Source of the DNA: Staphylococcus delphini
Lineage (GTDB): Bacteria; Bacillota; Bacilli; Staphylococcales; Staphylococcaceae
DNA length: 64,000 nt
Direction of reading: 5' to 3'
Assembly: GCF_900636325.1 (NCBI RefSeq)
Contig: NZ_LR134263.1
Location: 1,426,001 to 1,490,000, forward strand
Positions 11,698-21,880 of this stretch are shown here, piece after piece. How positions within the stretch are numbered: position 1 is the first letter of the stretch; the number at the start of each line of letters is the position of its first letter. The position numbers and the translations under genes are program-made. The notes under the pieces are model-generated. The model did no database searches. It saw only the letters and a list, made by a program, of their open reading frames with translations, and had not been told where the DNA came from.

Positions 11698-13047
11698 ATG
11701 TCTACAGTTGCCTTTCATACATTAGGTTGTAAAGTAAACCATTATGAAACTGAAGCAATTTGGCAGTTATTTAAAGATGCAGAATATAACCGTGTAGATT
11801 TCGAACAAAATGCGGACGTATTCGTGATTAATACATGTACAGTAACCAATACGGGTGATAAAAAGAGTCGTCAAATCATTCGACGTGCGATTCGACAAAA
11901 TCCTGATGCAGTGATTTGTGTGACAGGATGTTATGCACAAACGTCATCAGCTGAAATTATGGAAATTCCTGGTGTCGATATTGTTGTCGGTACGCAAGAT
12001 CGCCATAAATTATTAGATTACATCGATACGTATCAAGACGAACGTCAACCGATCAACGGTGTGAGCAATATTATGAAAAATCGTACATACGAAGAGTTGG
12101 ATGTACCATATTTTACAGATCGAACACGTGCATCGCTTAAAATTCAAGAAGGTTGTAACAACTTCTGTACGTTCTGTATTATTCCTTGGGCACGTGGTTT
12201 AATGCGTTCAAGAGACCCACAAAAGGTGATTGAACAAGCAACACAACTCGTGAACTCAGGGTATAAAGAAATTGTGCTCACTGGTATTCATACTGGCGGC
12301 TACGGTCAAGACTTGAAAGACTACAACCTCGCACAATTGTTAAGAGATCTAGAAACAGTAGATGGTTTAGAACGTATTCGTATTTCTTCAATCGAAGCGA
12401 GCCAATTAACGGATGAAGTGATTGAAGTATTGCAACAGTCACAAAAAGTAGTACGTCATTTACACATTCCACTTCAATCGGGCTCAGACAGTGTGCTTAA
12501 ACGTATGCGCCGTAAATATTCAATGGCTCATTTTTCTGAGCGTATCCAAAAATTACATGCTGCGTTACCTGGTTTAGCCGTTACAAGCGATGTCATTGTT
12601 GGTTTCCCAGGTGAGACTGAATCAGAATTTCAAGAAACGTATGATTTTATCGTTAACCATCACTTTTCTGAATTACACGTCTTTCCATATTCACCACGAA
12701 TTGGTACACCAGCCGCACGTATGGATGATCAAATTGATGAAGAAATTAAAAATGAACGTGTCCATAAATTGATTGAATTGAGCAATCAACTTGCTAAAAC
12801 TTATGCGTCAAAATTTGAAAATGATGTATTAGAAGTCATTCCTGAAGAAAAAGGTTCAAAAGACGGCGTACTCGTTGGCTATGCAGATAACTATATGAAA
12901 GTTGAATTTGCAGGAGACGAATCACTTATTGGACAAATTTGCAAAGTGAAAGTGACACAAGCCGGTTATCCAACCAATCAAGGGACATTATTACGTGTCG
13001 TTGAACATGCGACAAATGCTTCAGAAAATGAAAAGGTTTTAAGTTAG
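11698..13047 (+). CDS. mtaB: tRNA t6A37 methylthiotransferase MtaB
   Basis: 449 residues. Three parts are visible: the N-terminal UPF0004 domain with FHTLGCKVNHYE and INTCTVTNTGD, the radical SAM domain with CNNFCTFCIIPWARG (three cluster cysteines), and a C-terminal TRAM domain. MtaB converts t6A to ms2t6A at position 37 of ANN-reading tRNAs. The LGCKVN opening separates it from MiaB. Four bases separate it from rsmE. This is the last gene of the heat-shock-led operon; 109 bases after it a fresh promoter serves rpsU. Confidence 0.95.
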   Translation: MSTVAFHTLGCKVNHYETEAIWQLFKDAEYNRVDFEQNADVFVINTCTVTNTGDKKSRQIIRRAIRQNPDAVICVTGCYAQTSSAEIMEIPGVDIVVGTQDRHKLLDYIDTYQDERQPINGVSNIMKNRTYEELDVPYFTDRTRASLKIQEGCNNFCTFCIIPWARGLMRSRDPQKVIEQATQLVNSGYKEIVLTGIHTGGYGQDLKDYNLAQLLRDLETVDGLERIRISSIEASQLTDEVIEVLQQSQKVVRHLHIPLQSGSDSVLKRMRRKYSMAHFSERIQKLHAALPGLAVTSDVIVGFPGETESEFQETYDFIVNHHFSELHVFPYSPRIGTPAARMDDQIDEEIKNERVHKLIELSNQLAKTYASKFENDVLEVIPEEKGSKDGVLVGYADNYMKVEFAGDESLIGQICKVKVTQAGYPTNQGTLLRVVEHATNASENEKVLS

Positions 13048-13153
13048 GTGCATAATTCAACATACTACTCGAGTAAATTGTCTGCTTTTATTTACATTTT
13101 TTATTATCACGTAAAAAAGATTCATATTCTGTAAAAAAATGTAAATTTGAAGA

Positions 13154-13182
13154 TTGACCGAGAAAAAGATTTAATTTATACT
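13154..13182 (+). promoter_or_regulatory. rpsU SigA promoter
   Basis: TTGACC (13154-13159), 17 bases, TATACT (13177-13182). Near-consensus with ideal spacing, 75 bases before the rpsU start. Confidence 0.75.
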
Positions 13183-13256
13183 ATTCATTACATGGTTAGT
13201 TACTGTGTAAATGATGAATAAAAGTTTTTTTGATATTTGGAGGGAGGGAAATACAG

Positions 13257-13433
13257 ATGTCTAAAACAGTAGTCCGCAAAAACGAATCATTAGAAGATGC
13301 TTTACGTCGTTTTAAACGCTCAGTTTCAAAAAGCGGTACAATTCAAGAAGTTCGTAAACGCGAATTCTATGAAAAACCAAGCGTAAAACGTAAAAAGAAA
13401 TCTGAAGCTGCGCGTAAACGTAAATTCAGATAA
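13257..13433 (+). CDS. rpsU: 30S ribosomal protein S21 (bS21)
   Basis: 58 residues, very basic, with [20 protein letters not shown] and a Lys/Arg-rich tail. S21 sits near the 3' end of 16S rRNA and affects initiation on mRNA. The ATG at 13257 follows GGAGGGAGGGAA; an upstream in-frame start at 13230 would place this site inside the gene and is rejected. It has its own promoter and terminator. Identification is secure. Confidence 0.97.
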
Positions 13434-13477
13434 TCATTCATTGTGTTGAACTCCCTCAACATTCAAATGATGATATA

Positions 13478-13513
13478 AAAGAACGCTTACTCCATTTTGG
13501 GTGAGCGTTCTTT
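13478..13513 (+). terminator. rpsU terminator
   Basis: AAAGAACGCTTAC (13478-13490), 10-base loop, GTGAGCGTTCTTT (13501-13513), a 13-bp stem with one G-T pair. The remaining gap up to 13779 is AT-rich; apart from a possible -10 (TATACT, 13746-13751) I see nothing in it. Confidence 0.8.
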
Positions 13514-13779
13514 CTAAATATGACTCTCTTATCACTATTCCTATTTTGAACTTTTTAATCCCCCGAAGCGTTATGGCTATTTTCAAACTAAATCAGTCTA
13601 TCTCATATTTTCAGTGTGCCCTGTGTGACTATCAATCATTGCTCTATACAATAGATGTTCGAATAACAATTTAAATTAAAATGAATAAAGTCAAAATCTT
13701 TTAATAACTTTCTTAATACCACTACATGATTTAACATTTTTCATGTATACTACAAGGAAGAGAGTGAGGTGTGTGACAT

Positions 13780-14478
13780 ATTAATTATCTCATACATATA
13801 AACCCAATCATCGGGAAAATTATTGGATCAAATGTTTTTAGTCAACTTGGAGAATGGTTAACTTCCCAAACGATTTCGCTAATTTTAACATGTATTGTCT
13901 TTCTAGGTTTTTTATATCAACTCTATTCTCGAAAGATTAATTTTGGCGGTATCATCGCATTATTCGCGTTATTAACAGTCTTTTTAGGTTTTGTCATTCA
14001 GGGTAGTTTAACGATTATTACAATCATGTTTTTCGTCATTGGTGTGATTCTAGTCATTATCGAATTGTTCGTATTCGGTGCAGTGTTGGGAATTGTGGGT
14101 ATGATACTCATCATCATTAGTTTTATGACACTTGGAAATGACTTATCAATGATGGTATTCAATGTCGTATTCGCATTAATTTTGACATTAATCGAGTGGG
14201 TGATTTTAGTGAAATTCTTTAAAAAGAGTATAGCGATATTTGACAAAGTTGTATTAAAAGATTCAACGAGTAAAGAATCTGGCTATACATCTCATAATGA
14301 TCGCTCTCATTTCGTAGGTGAAACAGCAGTGACTTATACTGATTTACGTCCTTCAGGCATTATTATTTTGAACAACCAACGTATTGATGCTGTTTCTGAA
14401 GGGTCATACATTAGTAAAGATACTGAAGTTACAATTATCGAAGTTGAGGGCACACGTGTTGTCGTAAGAGAAATTTAA
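13780..14478 (+). CDS. NfeD-like membrane protein, apparent ATT start
   Basis: Predicted 232 residues if translation begins at ATT (13780). The frame is closed by TGA at 13774-13776. No ATG, GTG or TTG occurs in frame before ATG 14026, which would remove the first ~82 residues, including a membrane segment. GAGGTG (13766-13771) sits 8 bases before the ATT. The N-terminal half has several hydrophobic stretches (FLGFLYQLYS, GGIIALFALLTVFLGF, MFFVIGVILVIIELFVFG). The C-terminal ~65 residues form a soluble NfeD-type OB fold (GETAVTYTDLRPSG, GSYISKDTEVTIIEVEG). NfeD proteins pair with flotillin-type proteins, and floA follows 18 bases later. Function beyond membrane-domain organisation is inferred. 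Confidence 0.85.
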   Translation: MNYLIHINPIIGKIIGSNVFSQLGEWLTSQTISLILTCIVFLGFLYQLYSRKINFGGIIALFALLTVFLGFVIQGSLTIITIMFFVIGVILVIIELFVFGAVLGIVGMILIIISFMTLGNDLSMMVFNVVFALILTLIEWVILVKFFKKSIAIFDKVVLKDSTSKESGYTSHNDRSHFVGETAVTYTDLRPSGIIILNNQRIDAVSEGSYISKDTEVTIIEVEGTRVVVREI

Positions 14479-14496
14479 ATATAAGGAGCGAACGTC

Positions 14497-15492
14497 ATGT
14501 TAACAAGTGGATTCATTACTTTCATCGTTATTGCCGTATTAATTATTGTTGCTTTATTGATTTTATTTTCGTTTGTTCCAGTCGGCTTATGGATTTCTGC
14601 ATTAGCTGCTGGCGTAAAAGTAGGAATTGGTACATTAGTTGGGATGCGTTTACGTCGTGTGTCACCGCGTAAAGTCATCGGGCCACTCATTAAAGCGCAT
14701 AAAGCAGGTTTACATTTAACAACAAACCAACTAGAGTCTCATTATTTAGCTGGAGGGAACGTGGACCGTGTTGTTGATGCGAATATCGCGGCGCAACGTG
14801 CGGATATTAATTTACCGTTCGAACGTGGTGCGGCTATCGATTTAGCAGGTCGTGACGTATTAGAAGCTGTACAAATGTCAGTTAACCCTAAAGTTATCGA
14901 AACACCATTTATTGCCGGTGTTGCAATGAACGGGATCGAAGTAAAGGCAAAAGCACGTATTACAGTGCGAGCAAACATTTCACGCTTAGTCGGTGGTGCG
15001 GGTGAAGATACGATTATTGCCCGTGTAGGTGAAGGGATTGTCTCAACAATTGGTTCAAGTGAACACCACACACAAGTTTTGGAAAATCCTGATAACATTT
15101 CTAAAACTGTTTTAAGTAAAGGTTTAGATTCAGGAACAGCCTTTGAAATTTTATCTATTGATATTGCTGACGTAGATATTAGTAAAAACATTGGTGCCGA
15201 CTTACAAACTGAACAAGCCATTGCAGATAAAAACATTGCACAAGCCAAAGCGGAAGAGCGTCGTGCGATGGCCGTTGCACAAGAGCAAGAAATGAAAGCG
15301 CGTGTACAAGAAATGCACGCGAAAGTAGTCGAAGCTGAGGCGCAAGTACCTCTAGCATTAGCAGAAGCATTACGTTCTGGTAATATCGGTGTAAAAGATT
15401 ATTATAATCTAAAAAATATTGAAGCAGATACAGGGATGAGAGAAGCCATTAATAAAAGCACTCAAAACAACAACTCAACACCTGAACAGTAA
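14497..15492 (+). CDS. floA: Flotillin-like protein FloA
   Basis: 331 residues. One strongly hydrophobic N-terminal stretch (about residues 5-30) anchors the protein; the rest includes the band 7/PHB-like domain and a coiled-coil region rich in Ala, Glu and Gln ([19 protein letters not shown]). FloA forms membrane microdomains that scaffold signalling and secretion complexes in Bacillus and Staphylococcus. The start follows AAGGAGCG. Gene order nfeD-floA supports a joint role. Confidence 0.95.
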   Translation: MLTSGFITFIVIAVLIIVALLILFSFVPVGLWISALAAGVKVGIGTLVGMRLRRVSPRKVIGPLIKAHKAGLHLTTNQLESHYLAGGNVDRVVDANIAAQRADINLPFERGAAIDLAGRDVLEAVQMSVNPKVIETPFIAGVAMNGIEVKAKARITVRANISRLVGGAGEDTIIARVGEGIVSTIGSSEHHTQVLENPDNISKTVLSKGLDSGTAFEILSIDIADVDISKNIGADLQTEQAIADKNIAQAKAEERRAMAVAQEQEMKARVQEMHAKVVEAEAQVPLALAEALRSGNIGVKDYYNLKNIEADTGMREAINKSTQNNNSTPEQ

Positions 15493-15505
15493 TTGAGGTG
15501 ATTAG

Positions 15506-16120
15506 ATGAGCATTGGAACGATTATATTTATTATCACCATTGCCATTTCTTTATTTAGTGCAGTTAGTGATAAAAGTCATGAGAAACGCCAAAAACAAAA
15601 TAAACCTCAAAATACTCAGAAGGAAACAGCACCTCAAAAAAGTGGGGGTTTCCTAGAGAAAATGCAACAAAAGCTTGAAGAGTTTGAACGAGAACTTTCA
15701 GATTTTGATGAACCAACCGAACCGTCTCAGCCACAACCAGCACAACAACCAAAACGTGAAAAGACGGTAAGACCTCAACCTACTCAATTCGAAAAACAAG
15801 CTGAATCGACAAAGTCAAAAACGCAAGAAAAACAAAAGCAGGCTACAGAAATGCAACAAATGTTGGATCAACATATGCATGAACTCGATCAACAACTTGA
15901 TAAAGAAAGACAAAAGCGAATTGCACATATTGAAAGACGCGCTAAAAATATCATTCAAGATAGCTATTTATCGAATCGTACAAAGCAATTTAAATTAAAA
16001 CAATTGTTGGAAGAAAACAATACAACCGCTATCCAACAAGGCGATTTAACATTTTCCAATAATGAGGTCGTGAATGGGCTCATTTGGTCAGAAGTTTTAA
16101 ACCGACCAAAGCAGTTATAA
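15506..16120 (+). CDS. Conserved staphylococcal membrane-anchored protein, function unknown
   Basis: 204 residues. An N-terminal hydrophobic helix (SIGTIIFIITIAISLFSAVS) is followed by a charged, Gln/Pro/Lys-rich, low-complexity region (about residues 25-110) and then a helical, coiled-coil-like segment (QQMLDQHMHELDQQLDKERQKR). No catalytic motif is visible. It starts 14 bases after floA with GAGGTG upstream, so it is probably co-transcribed with nfeD-floA and may work with the flotillin domains; that is inference from position. A terminator follows. Confidence 0.8.
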   Translation: MSIGTIIFIITIAISLFSAVSDKSHEKRQKQNKPQNTQKETAPQKSGGFLEKMQQKLEEFERELSDFDEPTEPSQPQPAQQPKREKTVRPQPTQFEKQAESTKSKTQEKQKQATEMQQMLDQHMHELDQQLDKERQKRIAHIERRAKNIIQDSYLSNRTKQFKLKQLLEENNTTAIQQGDLTFSNNEVVNGLIWSEVLNRPKQL

Positions 16121-16132
16121 AACTCTCTTAAG

Positions 16133-16198
16133 ATGAGGCAAGAGATAATTTCAGTAGAGAAGCTGAGATTGTCGCTTGTCTCATTTGTTTTCTTTTTT
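16133..16198 (+). terminator. Terminator after the floA cluster
   Basis: Long hairpin: ATGAGGCAAG (16133-16142) pairs with CTTGTCTCAT (16175-16184) and an inner AATTTCAG/CTGAGATT stem extends it; a T-rich run (TTGTTTTCTTTTTT) follows. The rest of the gap to 16370 is AT-rich with no gene that I can support. Confidence 0.75.
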
Positions 16199-16370
16199 AA
16201 TTCTAAATTAATGTAGAAATTTTTCATGAGGCATCGTATCGCTTCAATGAAAAATGCACATCGCCATTCTATCTTTAAAATGTTAAAATAGATTCCCGAT
16301 AAAAATGCTGAAAAGTTATATTTCAACATATGAATTGAATGTGAATGACAAGTAACAAACGGCGTAAACG

Positions 16371-16379
16371 TGATATAAT
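16371..16379 (+). promoter_or_regulatory. phoH promoter, extended -10
   Basis: TGA followed directly by TATAAT (16374-16379), an extended -10 with no clear -35, about 90 bases before phoH. It probably serves the phoH-ybeY-dgkA-cdd-era-recO group. Confidence 0.6.
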
Positions 16380-16468
16380 AAGTGTGTAGCAATCACAAAA
16401 TATAAATCGTATCACACATGACAATTTGATACATTGATAATAAACAATATGAGCAAAGGAGTTACTTT

Positions 16469-17413
16469 ATGCCTGAATTGATTCAGATCGACGACATCAA
16501 CCAAGCACAAGCTTTATTAGGAAACAATGATGAACATATTCAACTGATTGAAGAAGCATTTGATGTTGTCATTCATGCCAGAGGACAAGAAGTTGCAGTT
16601 AAGGGCGAAAAGGTCAGTGCTGTAACAGAAGCTGAATCTGTGCTAATCAACTTATTAAAAGTCATCGAACAAGGTGCATCCATTACTGTTAAAGATGTGC
16701 AAGCTGCAATTAAAATGGCTAAAAACGGACAAATCGAGCATCTCATTGATTTATACGAAGAGGAAATTACTAAAGACGCATTCGGTAAAACGATTCGAGC
16801 TAAAACGATGGGGCAACGGATGTATATCCATGCGATGAAAAATAATGATTTAGTGTTCGGAATTGGGCCTGCTGGAACAGGTAAAACATTTTTAGCCGTT
16901 GTTTTTGCTGCAAAAGCATTACGTGCAGGACAAGTGAAACGCCTTGTTTTAACACGTCCAGCCGTAGAAGCGGGAGAATCACTGGGCTTTCTACCAGGCG
17001 ACTTAAAAGAGAAGGTGGATCCTTATTTACGTCCGCTATACGATGGTTTAAATACTGTTTTAGGGGTGGAACAAACGGCAAGATTGATTGAACGTGGTGT
17101 CATTGAAATTGCACCACTTGCCTACATGCGTGGTAGAACTTTAGATGATGCATTTGTCATTTTAGACGAAGCGCAAAATACGACACATGCACAGATGAAA
17201 ATGTTTTTAACGCGCCTTGGATTCGGCTCAAAAATGGTTGTCACTGGAGATAAAACTCAAATCGATTTACCTCGTGGTGTTAAAAGTGGTCTGATTGAAG
17301 CTGAACAACGCTTGAAAAATATTAAAGGGCTCGCAATTCAACATTTAGATCAAGCTGATGTGGTCCGCCATCCGTTAGTCGGTCAAATCATCAGTAGATA
17401 TGAGGAGGACTAA
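16469..17413 (+). CDS. phoH: PhoH-like ATPase
   Basis: 314 residues. The Walker A motif GPAGTGKT lies near residue 135 and the Walker B stretch FVILDEAQN near residue 230, followed by MVVTGD. PhoH-family proteins are superfamily 1 helicase-like ATPases of poorly defined RNA-related function. Despite the name, nothing here links the gene to phosphate. The start follows AAAGGAG. It is 3 bases upstream of ybeY, the usual pairing, which supports a role in rRNA maturation. Confidence 0.93.
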   Translation: MPELIQIDDINQAQALLGNNDEHIQLIEEAFDVVIHARGQEVAVKGEKVSAVTEAESVLINLLKVIEQGASITVKDVQAAIKMAKNGQIEHLIDLYEEEITKDAFGKTIRAKTMGQRMYIHAMKNNDLVFGIGPAGTGKTFLAVVFAAKALRAGQVKRLVLTRPAVEAGESLGFLPGDLKEKVDPYLRPLYDGLNTVLGVEQTARLIERGVIEIAPLAYMRGRTLDDAFVILDEAQNTTHAQMKMFLTRLGFGSKMVVTGDKTQIDLPRGVKSGLIEAEQRLKNIKGLAIQHLDQADVVRHPLVGQIISRYEED

Positions 17414-17416
17414 TTG

Positions 17417-17878
17417 ATGTTTACAATTGATTTTAGTGATCATACCGATCAAGTGAAAGATGACTGGTACACACAGATTCGAGATGTGTTAGAATTCGCT
17501 AAAAATGAAGAAGGCATTGAAGAAGACGCCGAACTTTCTGTCACTTTTGTAGATAAAGCTGAAATTCAAGAGATTAATCGTGATTACCGTCAAAAAGATA
17601 AAGTCACAGATGTCATCTCATTTGCATTTGAAGAAGAGGAAGACATTTTTGAAGGTATGGATGTTCCACGCGTGTTAGGAGACATCATTATTTGTACGGA
17701 TGTCGCAGCAGAACAGGCAGAACAATACGGACATTCTTTTGAACGTGAACTCGGCTTTTTAGCACTTCATGGCTTTTTACATTTGCTAGGCTATGATCAT
17801 ATGACAGAAGAAGACGAAAGGGTTATGTTTGAGCGTCAAAAAGACATTTTAAATCAATTTGGATTGACGAGAGACTAA
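17417..17878 (+). CDS. ybeY: Endoribonuclease YbeY (16S rRNA maturation)
   Basis: 153 residues. The metal site [11 protein letters not shown] is intact, with His118, His122 and His128 as zinc ligands. YbeY is a single-strand-specific RNase involved in 3'-end processing of 16S rRNA and ribosome quality control. The ATG at 17417 follows GAGGAGG; the in-frame TTG at 17414 is too close to it. It overlaps dgkA by one base (TAATG). Confidence 0.96.
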   Translation: MFTIDFSDHTDQVKDDWYTQIRDVLEFAKNEEGIEEDAELSVTFVDKAEIQEINRDYRQKDKVTDVISFAFEEEEDIFEGMDVPRVLGDIIICTDVAAEQAEQYGHSFERELGFLALHGFLHLLGYDHMTEEDERVMFERQKDILNQFGLTRD

Positions 17879-18225
17879 TGTTCAATCGTTTTAAATATGC
17901 CTTTCAAGGGTGTCGAACGATTTTAACTAAAGATCGAAACTTTTTGTATCATCTTATCACAGCACTCTTGATATTCATTTTAGGATCGGCATTGTCATTA
18001 AGTACGATAGAATGGCTCTTCATCATTTTAGCGATATTTCTTGTCATCATTACCGAAGCCATCAATACTGCAATAGAATACGTGGTCGATTTGGCGACGC
18101 AAGATTACCACATTTTTGCGAAACATGCTAAAGACGTGGCAGCATTTAGTGTCTTACTTGCATCACTCTTTGCATTTATAGTAGGATGCATCATTTTTAT
18201 ACCAAAATTCGTTTCATTTTTTTAA
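17878..18225 (+). CDS. dgkA: Diacylglycerol/undecaprenol kinase
   Basis: 115 residues with three predicted membrane helices (ALLIFILGSALSL, WLFIILAIFLVII, VLLASLFAFIVGCIIF). The conserved motif EAINTAIEYVVDL of the DgkA family is present. In Gram-positive bacteria this enzyme mainly phosphorylates undecaprenol to supply the cell-wall lipid carrier, so undecaprenol kinase is the better guess. The start codon overlaps the ybeY stop codon. Confidence 0.93.
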   Translation: MFNRFKYAFQGCRTILTKDRNFLYHLITALLIFILGSALSLSTIEWLFIILAIFLVIITEAINTAIEYVVDLATQDYHIFAKHAKDVAAFSVLLASLFAFIVGCIIFIPKFVSFF

Positions 18226-18240
18226 GAGGAGAAGATAAAC

Positions 18241-18648
18241 ATGGGCTATACAGATAAACACTACACAGAGGTTAGAAAAGCACAACAAAAAGCTTATGCA
18301 CCATACAGTCAATTTAAAGTTGGCGCATACTTAGTCACTAAAGATGGACAAACTTTCCATGGCGCTAACGTTGAAAATGCCGCTTATCCATCATCTATTT
18401 GTGCAGAACGTTCCGCATTAGTGGCGGCGATTTCGCAAGGGTACAAACCGGGAGATTTTGAATCAATTACGATTACAGTAGATAGTCCAGAACTTGCATC
18501 GCCGTGTGGGCCTTGTCGACAAGTGATTAAAGAACTTTGTGATGACGATATGCCAGTCTATATGACGAATCAAACAGGTGAAATGCGCGAAGCAACAGTA
18601 GCTGAACTATTACCATATGGATTTTCAGGAAAGGATTTAGATTTATGA
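18241..18648 (+). CDS. cdd: Cytidine deaminase
   Basis: 135 residues. The zinc and proton-shuttle residues are Cys54-Ala-Glu56 (SSICAERSA) and Cys89 and Cys92 (PCGPCRQ), the pattern of the small tetrameric cytidine deaminases with three cysteine ligands. It converts cytidine or deoxycytidine to uridine or deoxyuridine in pyrimidine salvage. AAGAGGAG precedes the start. Its last four bases overlap the era start (ATGA), so the two are translationally coupled. Confidence 0.96.
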   Translation: MGYTDKHYTEVRKAQQKAYAPYSQFKVGAYLVTKDGQTFHGANVENAAYPSSICAERSALVAAISQGYKPGDFESITITVDSPELASPCGPCRQVIKELCDDDMPVYMTNQTGEMREATVAELLPYGFSGKDLDL

Positions 18649-19541
18649 GTGAATATAAGTCAGGATTTGTGACCATTATCGGACGCCCGAATGTAGGAAA
18701 ATCAACGTTTGTCAATCGTGTTATTGGTCACAAAATCGCGATTATGTCCGATAAAGCACAAACAACGCGTAATAAAATTCAAGGTGTGATGACACAACAA
18801 GACGCACAAATCGTCTTTTTAGATACACCTGGTATTCATAAACCAAAACATAAATTAGGCGACTATATGATGAAAGTTGCTAAAAACACGCTTTCTGAAA
18901 TTGATGCGGTCATGTTTATGGTCAATGTTAATGAAGAAATTGGTCGCGGTGATGAGTACATTATGGAAATGTTAAAAACCGTTAAAACACCTGTCTTTTT
19001 AGTGCTGAACAAAATCGATTTAGTTCATCCAGACGCTTTAATGCCGAGAATCGAACAATATCAACGTTATATGGATTTTGCAGAAATTATCCCTATCTCT
19101 GCTTTAGAAGGACATAACGTCGACCATTTCATCAATGTCTTAAAATCATATTTACCAGAAGGCCCGCAATATTATCCTGATGGCCAAATTTCAGATCATC
19201 CTGAACAATTTGTAGTGAGTGAGCTCATTCGTGAAAAGATTTTACAAACGACGAGTGAAGAAATTCCGCATGCGATTGGTGTCAACGTTGAACGCATGAC
19301 TCAGGAATCAGAAGATCGCGTCCATATTGAAGCGGTCATCTATGTGGAACGTGACTCACAAAAAGGTATCGTTATCGGTAAAGGCGGTAAAAAACTGAAA
19401 GAAGTGGGTAAGCGCGCGCGTTTGGACATTGAACATTTGCTGGGTTCTAAAGTTTATTTAGATTTATGGGTGAAAGTTCAAAAAGATTGGCGTAACAAAT
19501 CAAGCTTTATTAAGCAAATGGGTTATGTAGAAGATGAATAA
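18645..19541 (+). CDS. era: GTPase Era
   Basis: 298 residues. GTPase motifs GRPNVGKST (residues 12-20), [10 protein letters not shown] and NKID are present. The C-terminal KH domain has [15 protein letters not shown]. Era binds the 3' end of 16S rRNA and helps mature the 30S subunit. It is next to ybeY and phoH, which act on the same substrate, so the cluster forms a ribosome-assembly group. In this genus Era is also a (p)ppGpp target (family knowledge). Confidence 0.97.
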   Translation: MSEYKSGFVTIIGRPNVGKSTFVNRVIGHKIAIMSDKAQTTRNKIQGVMTQQDAQIVFLDTPGIHKPKHKLGDYMMKVAKNTLSEIDAVMFMVNVNEEIGRGDEYIMEMLKTVKTPVFLVLNKIDLVHPDALMPRIEQYQRYMDFAEIIPISALEGHNVDHFINVLKSYLPEGPQYYPDGQISDHPEQFVVSELIREKILQTTSEEIPHAIGVNVERMTQESEDRVHIEAVIYVERDSQKGIVIGKGGKKLKEVGKRARLDIEHLLGSKVYLDLWVKVQKDWRNKSSFIKQMGYVEDE

Positions 19542-19565
19542 ACGTTAATTAGAGGTGGTGATGAA

Positions 19566-20336
19566 GTGCTTGTTAAACAAAAAGGCATCATTATAAAAGC
19601 AGTCGATTATGGTGAGTCTGACAAAATCATTACCATCTTAAATGAACATGGAGCAAAGGTGCCGCTCATGGTCCGCCGTGCTAAAAAGGTTAAATCCGGC
19701 CTCCAAGCTACAACTCAAATTTTTGTACAAGGGTTGTTTATATATAATCAGTGGAAAGGGATGGGGACGCTCACTTCTGTTGACGTCCTCAATCTCAATT
19801 ATGAACTCCGCCAAGACATTTATGCGCACAGTTATGCCAGTTTATGTTTGGAAACGATTGATCGTGCGATGGAAGCGGATGAGGTCAATCCGGGAATGTA
19901 TCGATTGTTGGATTTTGCTTTTGATCGTCTTCAGCAAGGTGTATCGCCACAACTGATTGCCAATATTGTGATGTTAAAATGTATGCCTCGGTTTGGGTTT
20001 GATGTGGATTTATCGAAATGTGTTATGACTGGTGAGACCAACCCTGCTCAATTAACACATTTTAGTTTTAAATTTGATGGCATCATCGCAACAGAAGTGA
20101 CACATCGCGATCCGCATGCAGTGCCTTTATCAAATAAAACAATTTATTTAACGTATGTTTTAAAAGATTTACCGTTAGACAAAATTAACACATTGCGTAT
20201 TCAAGATGCGATTGTTGAAGAAATGTCTAAATTCATCTTATTGTTATATAAAGAATATGCAGGGATGTATTTTAAAAGTCAACGGTTGATTAATCAATTG
20301 AATCGTCTAAAGATCACAGATACCACTGATGATTGA
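19566..20336 (+). CDS. recO: DNA repair protein RecO
   Basis: 256 residues. The N-terminal OB fold starts [22 protein letters not shown]-terminal helical domain follows. RecO works with RecR to load RecA on SSB-coated single-stranded DNA in RecFOR repair. The start is GTG (19566), preceded by AGAGGTGGTG. It is the last gene of the phoH-led group, and a bidirectional terminator follows. The four-cysteine zinc knuckle seen in some RecO proteins is not obvious here. Confidence 0.94.
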   Translation: MLVKQKGIIIKAVDYGESDKIITILNEHGAKVPLMVRRAKKVKSGLQATTQIFVQGLFIYNQWKGMGTLTSVDVLNLNYELRQDIYAHSYASLCLETIDRAMEADEVNPGMYRLLDFAFDRLQQGVSPQLIANIVMLKCMPRFGFDVDLSKCVMTGETNPAQLTHFSFKFDGIIATEVTHRDPHAVPLSNKTIYLTYVLKDLPLDKINTLRIQDAIVEEMSKFILLLYKEYAGMYFKSQRLINQLNRLKITDTTDD

Positions 20337-20411
20337 TATGTTGAGTTTGACCATCTGAAATAAAACATCCCATGATTAAACCTTTATTTCTCAAATTCGT
20401 TATTTATATAA

Positions 20412-20453
20412 AAAACCTCGTCCGATCGTTCGTATCATTGGACGAGGTTTTTA
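20412..20453. terminator. Bidirectional terminator, recO / glyS
   Basis: Perfect 13-bp stem AAAAACCTCGTCC (20412-20424) with GGACGAGGTTTTT (20441-20453), 16-base loop. It serves recO on the plus strand and glyS on the minus strand. Confidence 0.88.
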
Positions 20454-20464
20454 TTTGACATTAA

Positions 20465-21859
20465 TTAGAATTTAACTTTTTCAGCTAAAAATGCATTCAG
20501 TTCGCTAATTGGCATACGGACTTGTTCCATTGAGTCACGGTCACGTACAGTTACTTGTTGATCTTCTAATGAATCGAAATCAAATGTAATACAGTATGGT
20601 GTACCGATTTCGTCTTGACGGCGGTAACGTTTACCAATAGATTGAGATTCGTCAAAGTCTACTACAAAGTCTTCACTCAATTGTTCGTATACTTTAATCG
20701 CATCTGCAGACAATTTCTTACTTAACGGTAATACAGCAGCTTTATATGGTGCGATAGCAGGGTGGAAGTGAAGAACAGTTCGGGCATCTTTGCTTCCTTC
20801 AACACCTTCTTCATCATAGGCATCACATAAAAATGCTAATGTCACACGGTCTGCACCTAATGAAGGTTCGATACAATAAGGAATATATTTTTCATTCGTT
20901 TCAGGATCGTGATAGCTAAAGTCTTCACCAGAATGTTCGCTATGTTTTTTCAAGTCAAAATCTGTACGACTCGCGATACCCCATAGTTCACCCCAACCAA
21001 ATGGGAAGCGGTATTCGATATCTGTTGTCGCGTTTGAGTAATGTGATAATTCATCTTCATCATGGTCACGTAATCGCGTATTTTCTTTATTCAACCCTAA
21101 ACTTTCAAGCCAATTTGCCGCAAAATCTTTCCAGTAGTTTTGCCACTCAATTTCAGTTCCTGGTTTACAGAAAAATTCAAGTTCCATTTGTTCGAATTCA
21201 CGTGTACGGAAAATGAAGTTACCTGGCGTAATCTCATTACGGAATGATTTACCGATTTGACCAATACCAAATGGCAATTTTTTACGCATTGAACGTTGAA
21301 CATTTTTATAGTTGACGAAAATACCTTGTGCTGTTTCTGGGCGTAAGAAAATTTCGTTTGTAGAATCTTCAGTTACACCTTGGAATGTTTTGAACATTAA
21401 GTTGAATTGACGGATGTCTGTCCAGTTTGCAGTACCACTAACAGGACACGTAATGCCTTCTTCGTCAATAATACGTTTCATTTCATCAAAACTTAAACCG
21501 TCAGCGATAAAGTTTTCGTCACCTTTCACGTTAGCCATATAATCTTCAATTAACTTGTCCGCACGATAACGAATTTTACTGTCTTTGTTATCAATCATTG
21601 GATCGTTAAAGTTACCTAAGTGACCTGAAGCTTCCCAAGTTTTAGGGTTCATTAAAATAGCAGCATCTAAACCAACGTTGTAAGGGGACTGTGTAATAAA
21701 CTTTTTCCACCATGCTTTTTTAACGTTATTTTTAAGTTCAACACCAAGTGGACCGTAATCCCAAGTATTTGCTAAACCACCATAAATTTCACTACCTGGG
21801 AAAACAAACCCTCTATGCTTTGCCAGTTGTACAATCGTATCCATGTTTTTCTTTTCCAT
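20465..21859 (-). CDS. glyS: Glycyl-tRNA synthetase (single-chain, class II)
   Basis: 464 residues. The sequence [12 protein letters not shown] and [11 protein letters not shown] near the N-terminus, [13 protein letters not shown] and SFRNEITP (class II motif 2) and IEPSLGADR (motif 3) identify the alpha2 type glycyl-tRNA synthetase (GlyQS family). It charges tRNA-Gly with glycine. The ATG at 21859 follows AAGGAGTG. The leader contains a complete T-box, so synthesis rises when uncharged tRNA-Gly accumulates. Confidence 0.97.
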   Translation of the reverse strand: MEKKNMDTIVQLAKHRGFVFPGSEIYGGLANTWDYGPLGVELKNNVKKAWWKKFITQSPYNVGLDAAILMNPKTWEASGHLGNFNDPMIDNKDSKIRYRADKLIEDYMANVKGDENFIADGLSFDEMKRIIDEEGITCPVSGTANWTDIRQFNLMFKTFQGVTEDSTNEIFLRPETAQGIFVNYKNVQRSMRKKLPFGIGQIGKSFRNEITPGNFIFRTREFEQMELEFFCKPGTEIEWQNYWKDFAANWLESLGLNKENTRLRDHDEDELSHYSNATTDIEYRFPFGWGELWGIASRTDFDLKKHSEHSGEDFSYHDPETNEKYIPYCIEPSLGADRVTLAFLCDAYDEEGVEGSKDARTVLHFHPAIAPYKAAVLPLSKKLSADAIKVYEQLSEDFVVDFDESQSIGKRYRRQDEIGTPYCITFDFDSLEDQQVTVRDRDSMEQVRMPISELNAFLAEKVKF

Positions 21860-21880
21860 ATTTTACACTCCTTAAAAATT

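Noticed and set aside
13774-14026. Frameshift or pseudogene at the NfeD-like gene
   Set aside because: The frame is open and coding-like right up to the ATT, and a good Shine-Dalgarno sits at the right distance; a non-standard start explains it without damage.
14742-15248. 168-residue ORF antisense to floA
   Set aside because: Shadow frame of a secure gene; no promoter or ribosome binding site.
15964-16392. 142-residue ORF on the minus strand before phoH
   Set aside because: It overlaps the end of the gene at 15506-16120, that gene's terminator and the phoH promoter. Its composition is AT-driven and it has no ribosome binding site.
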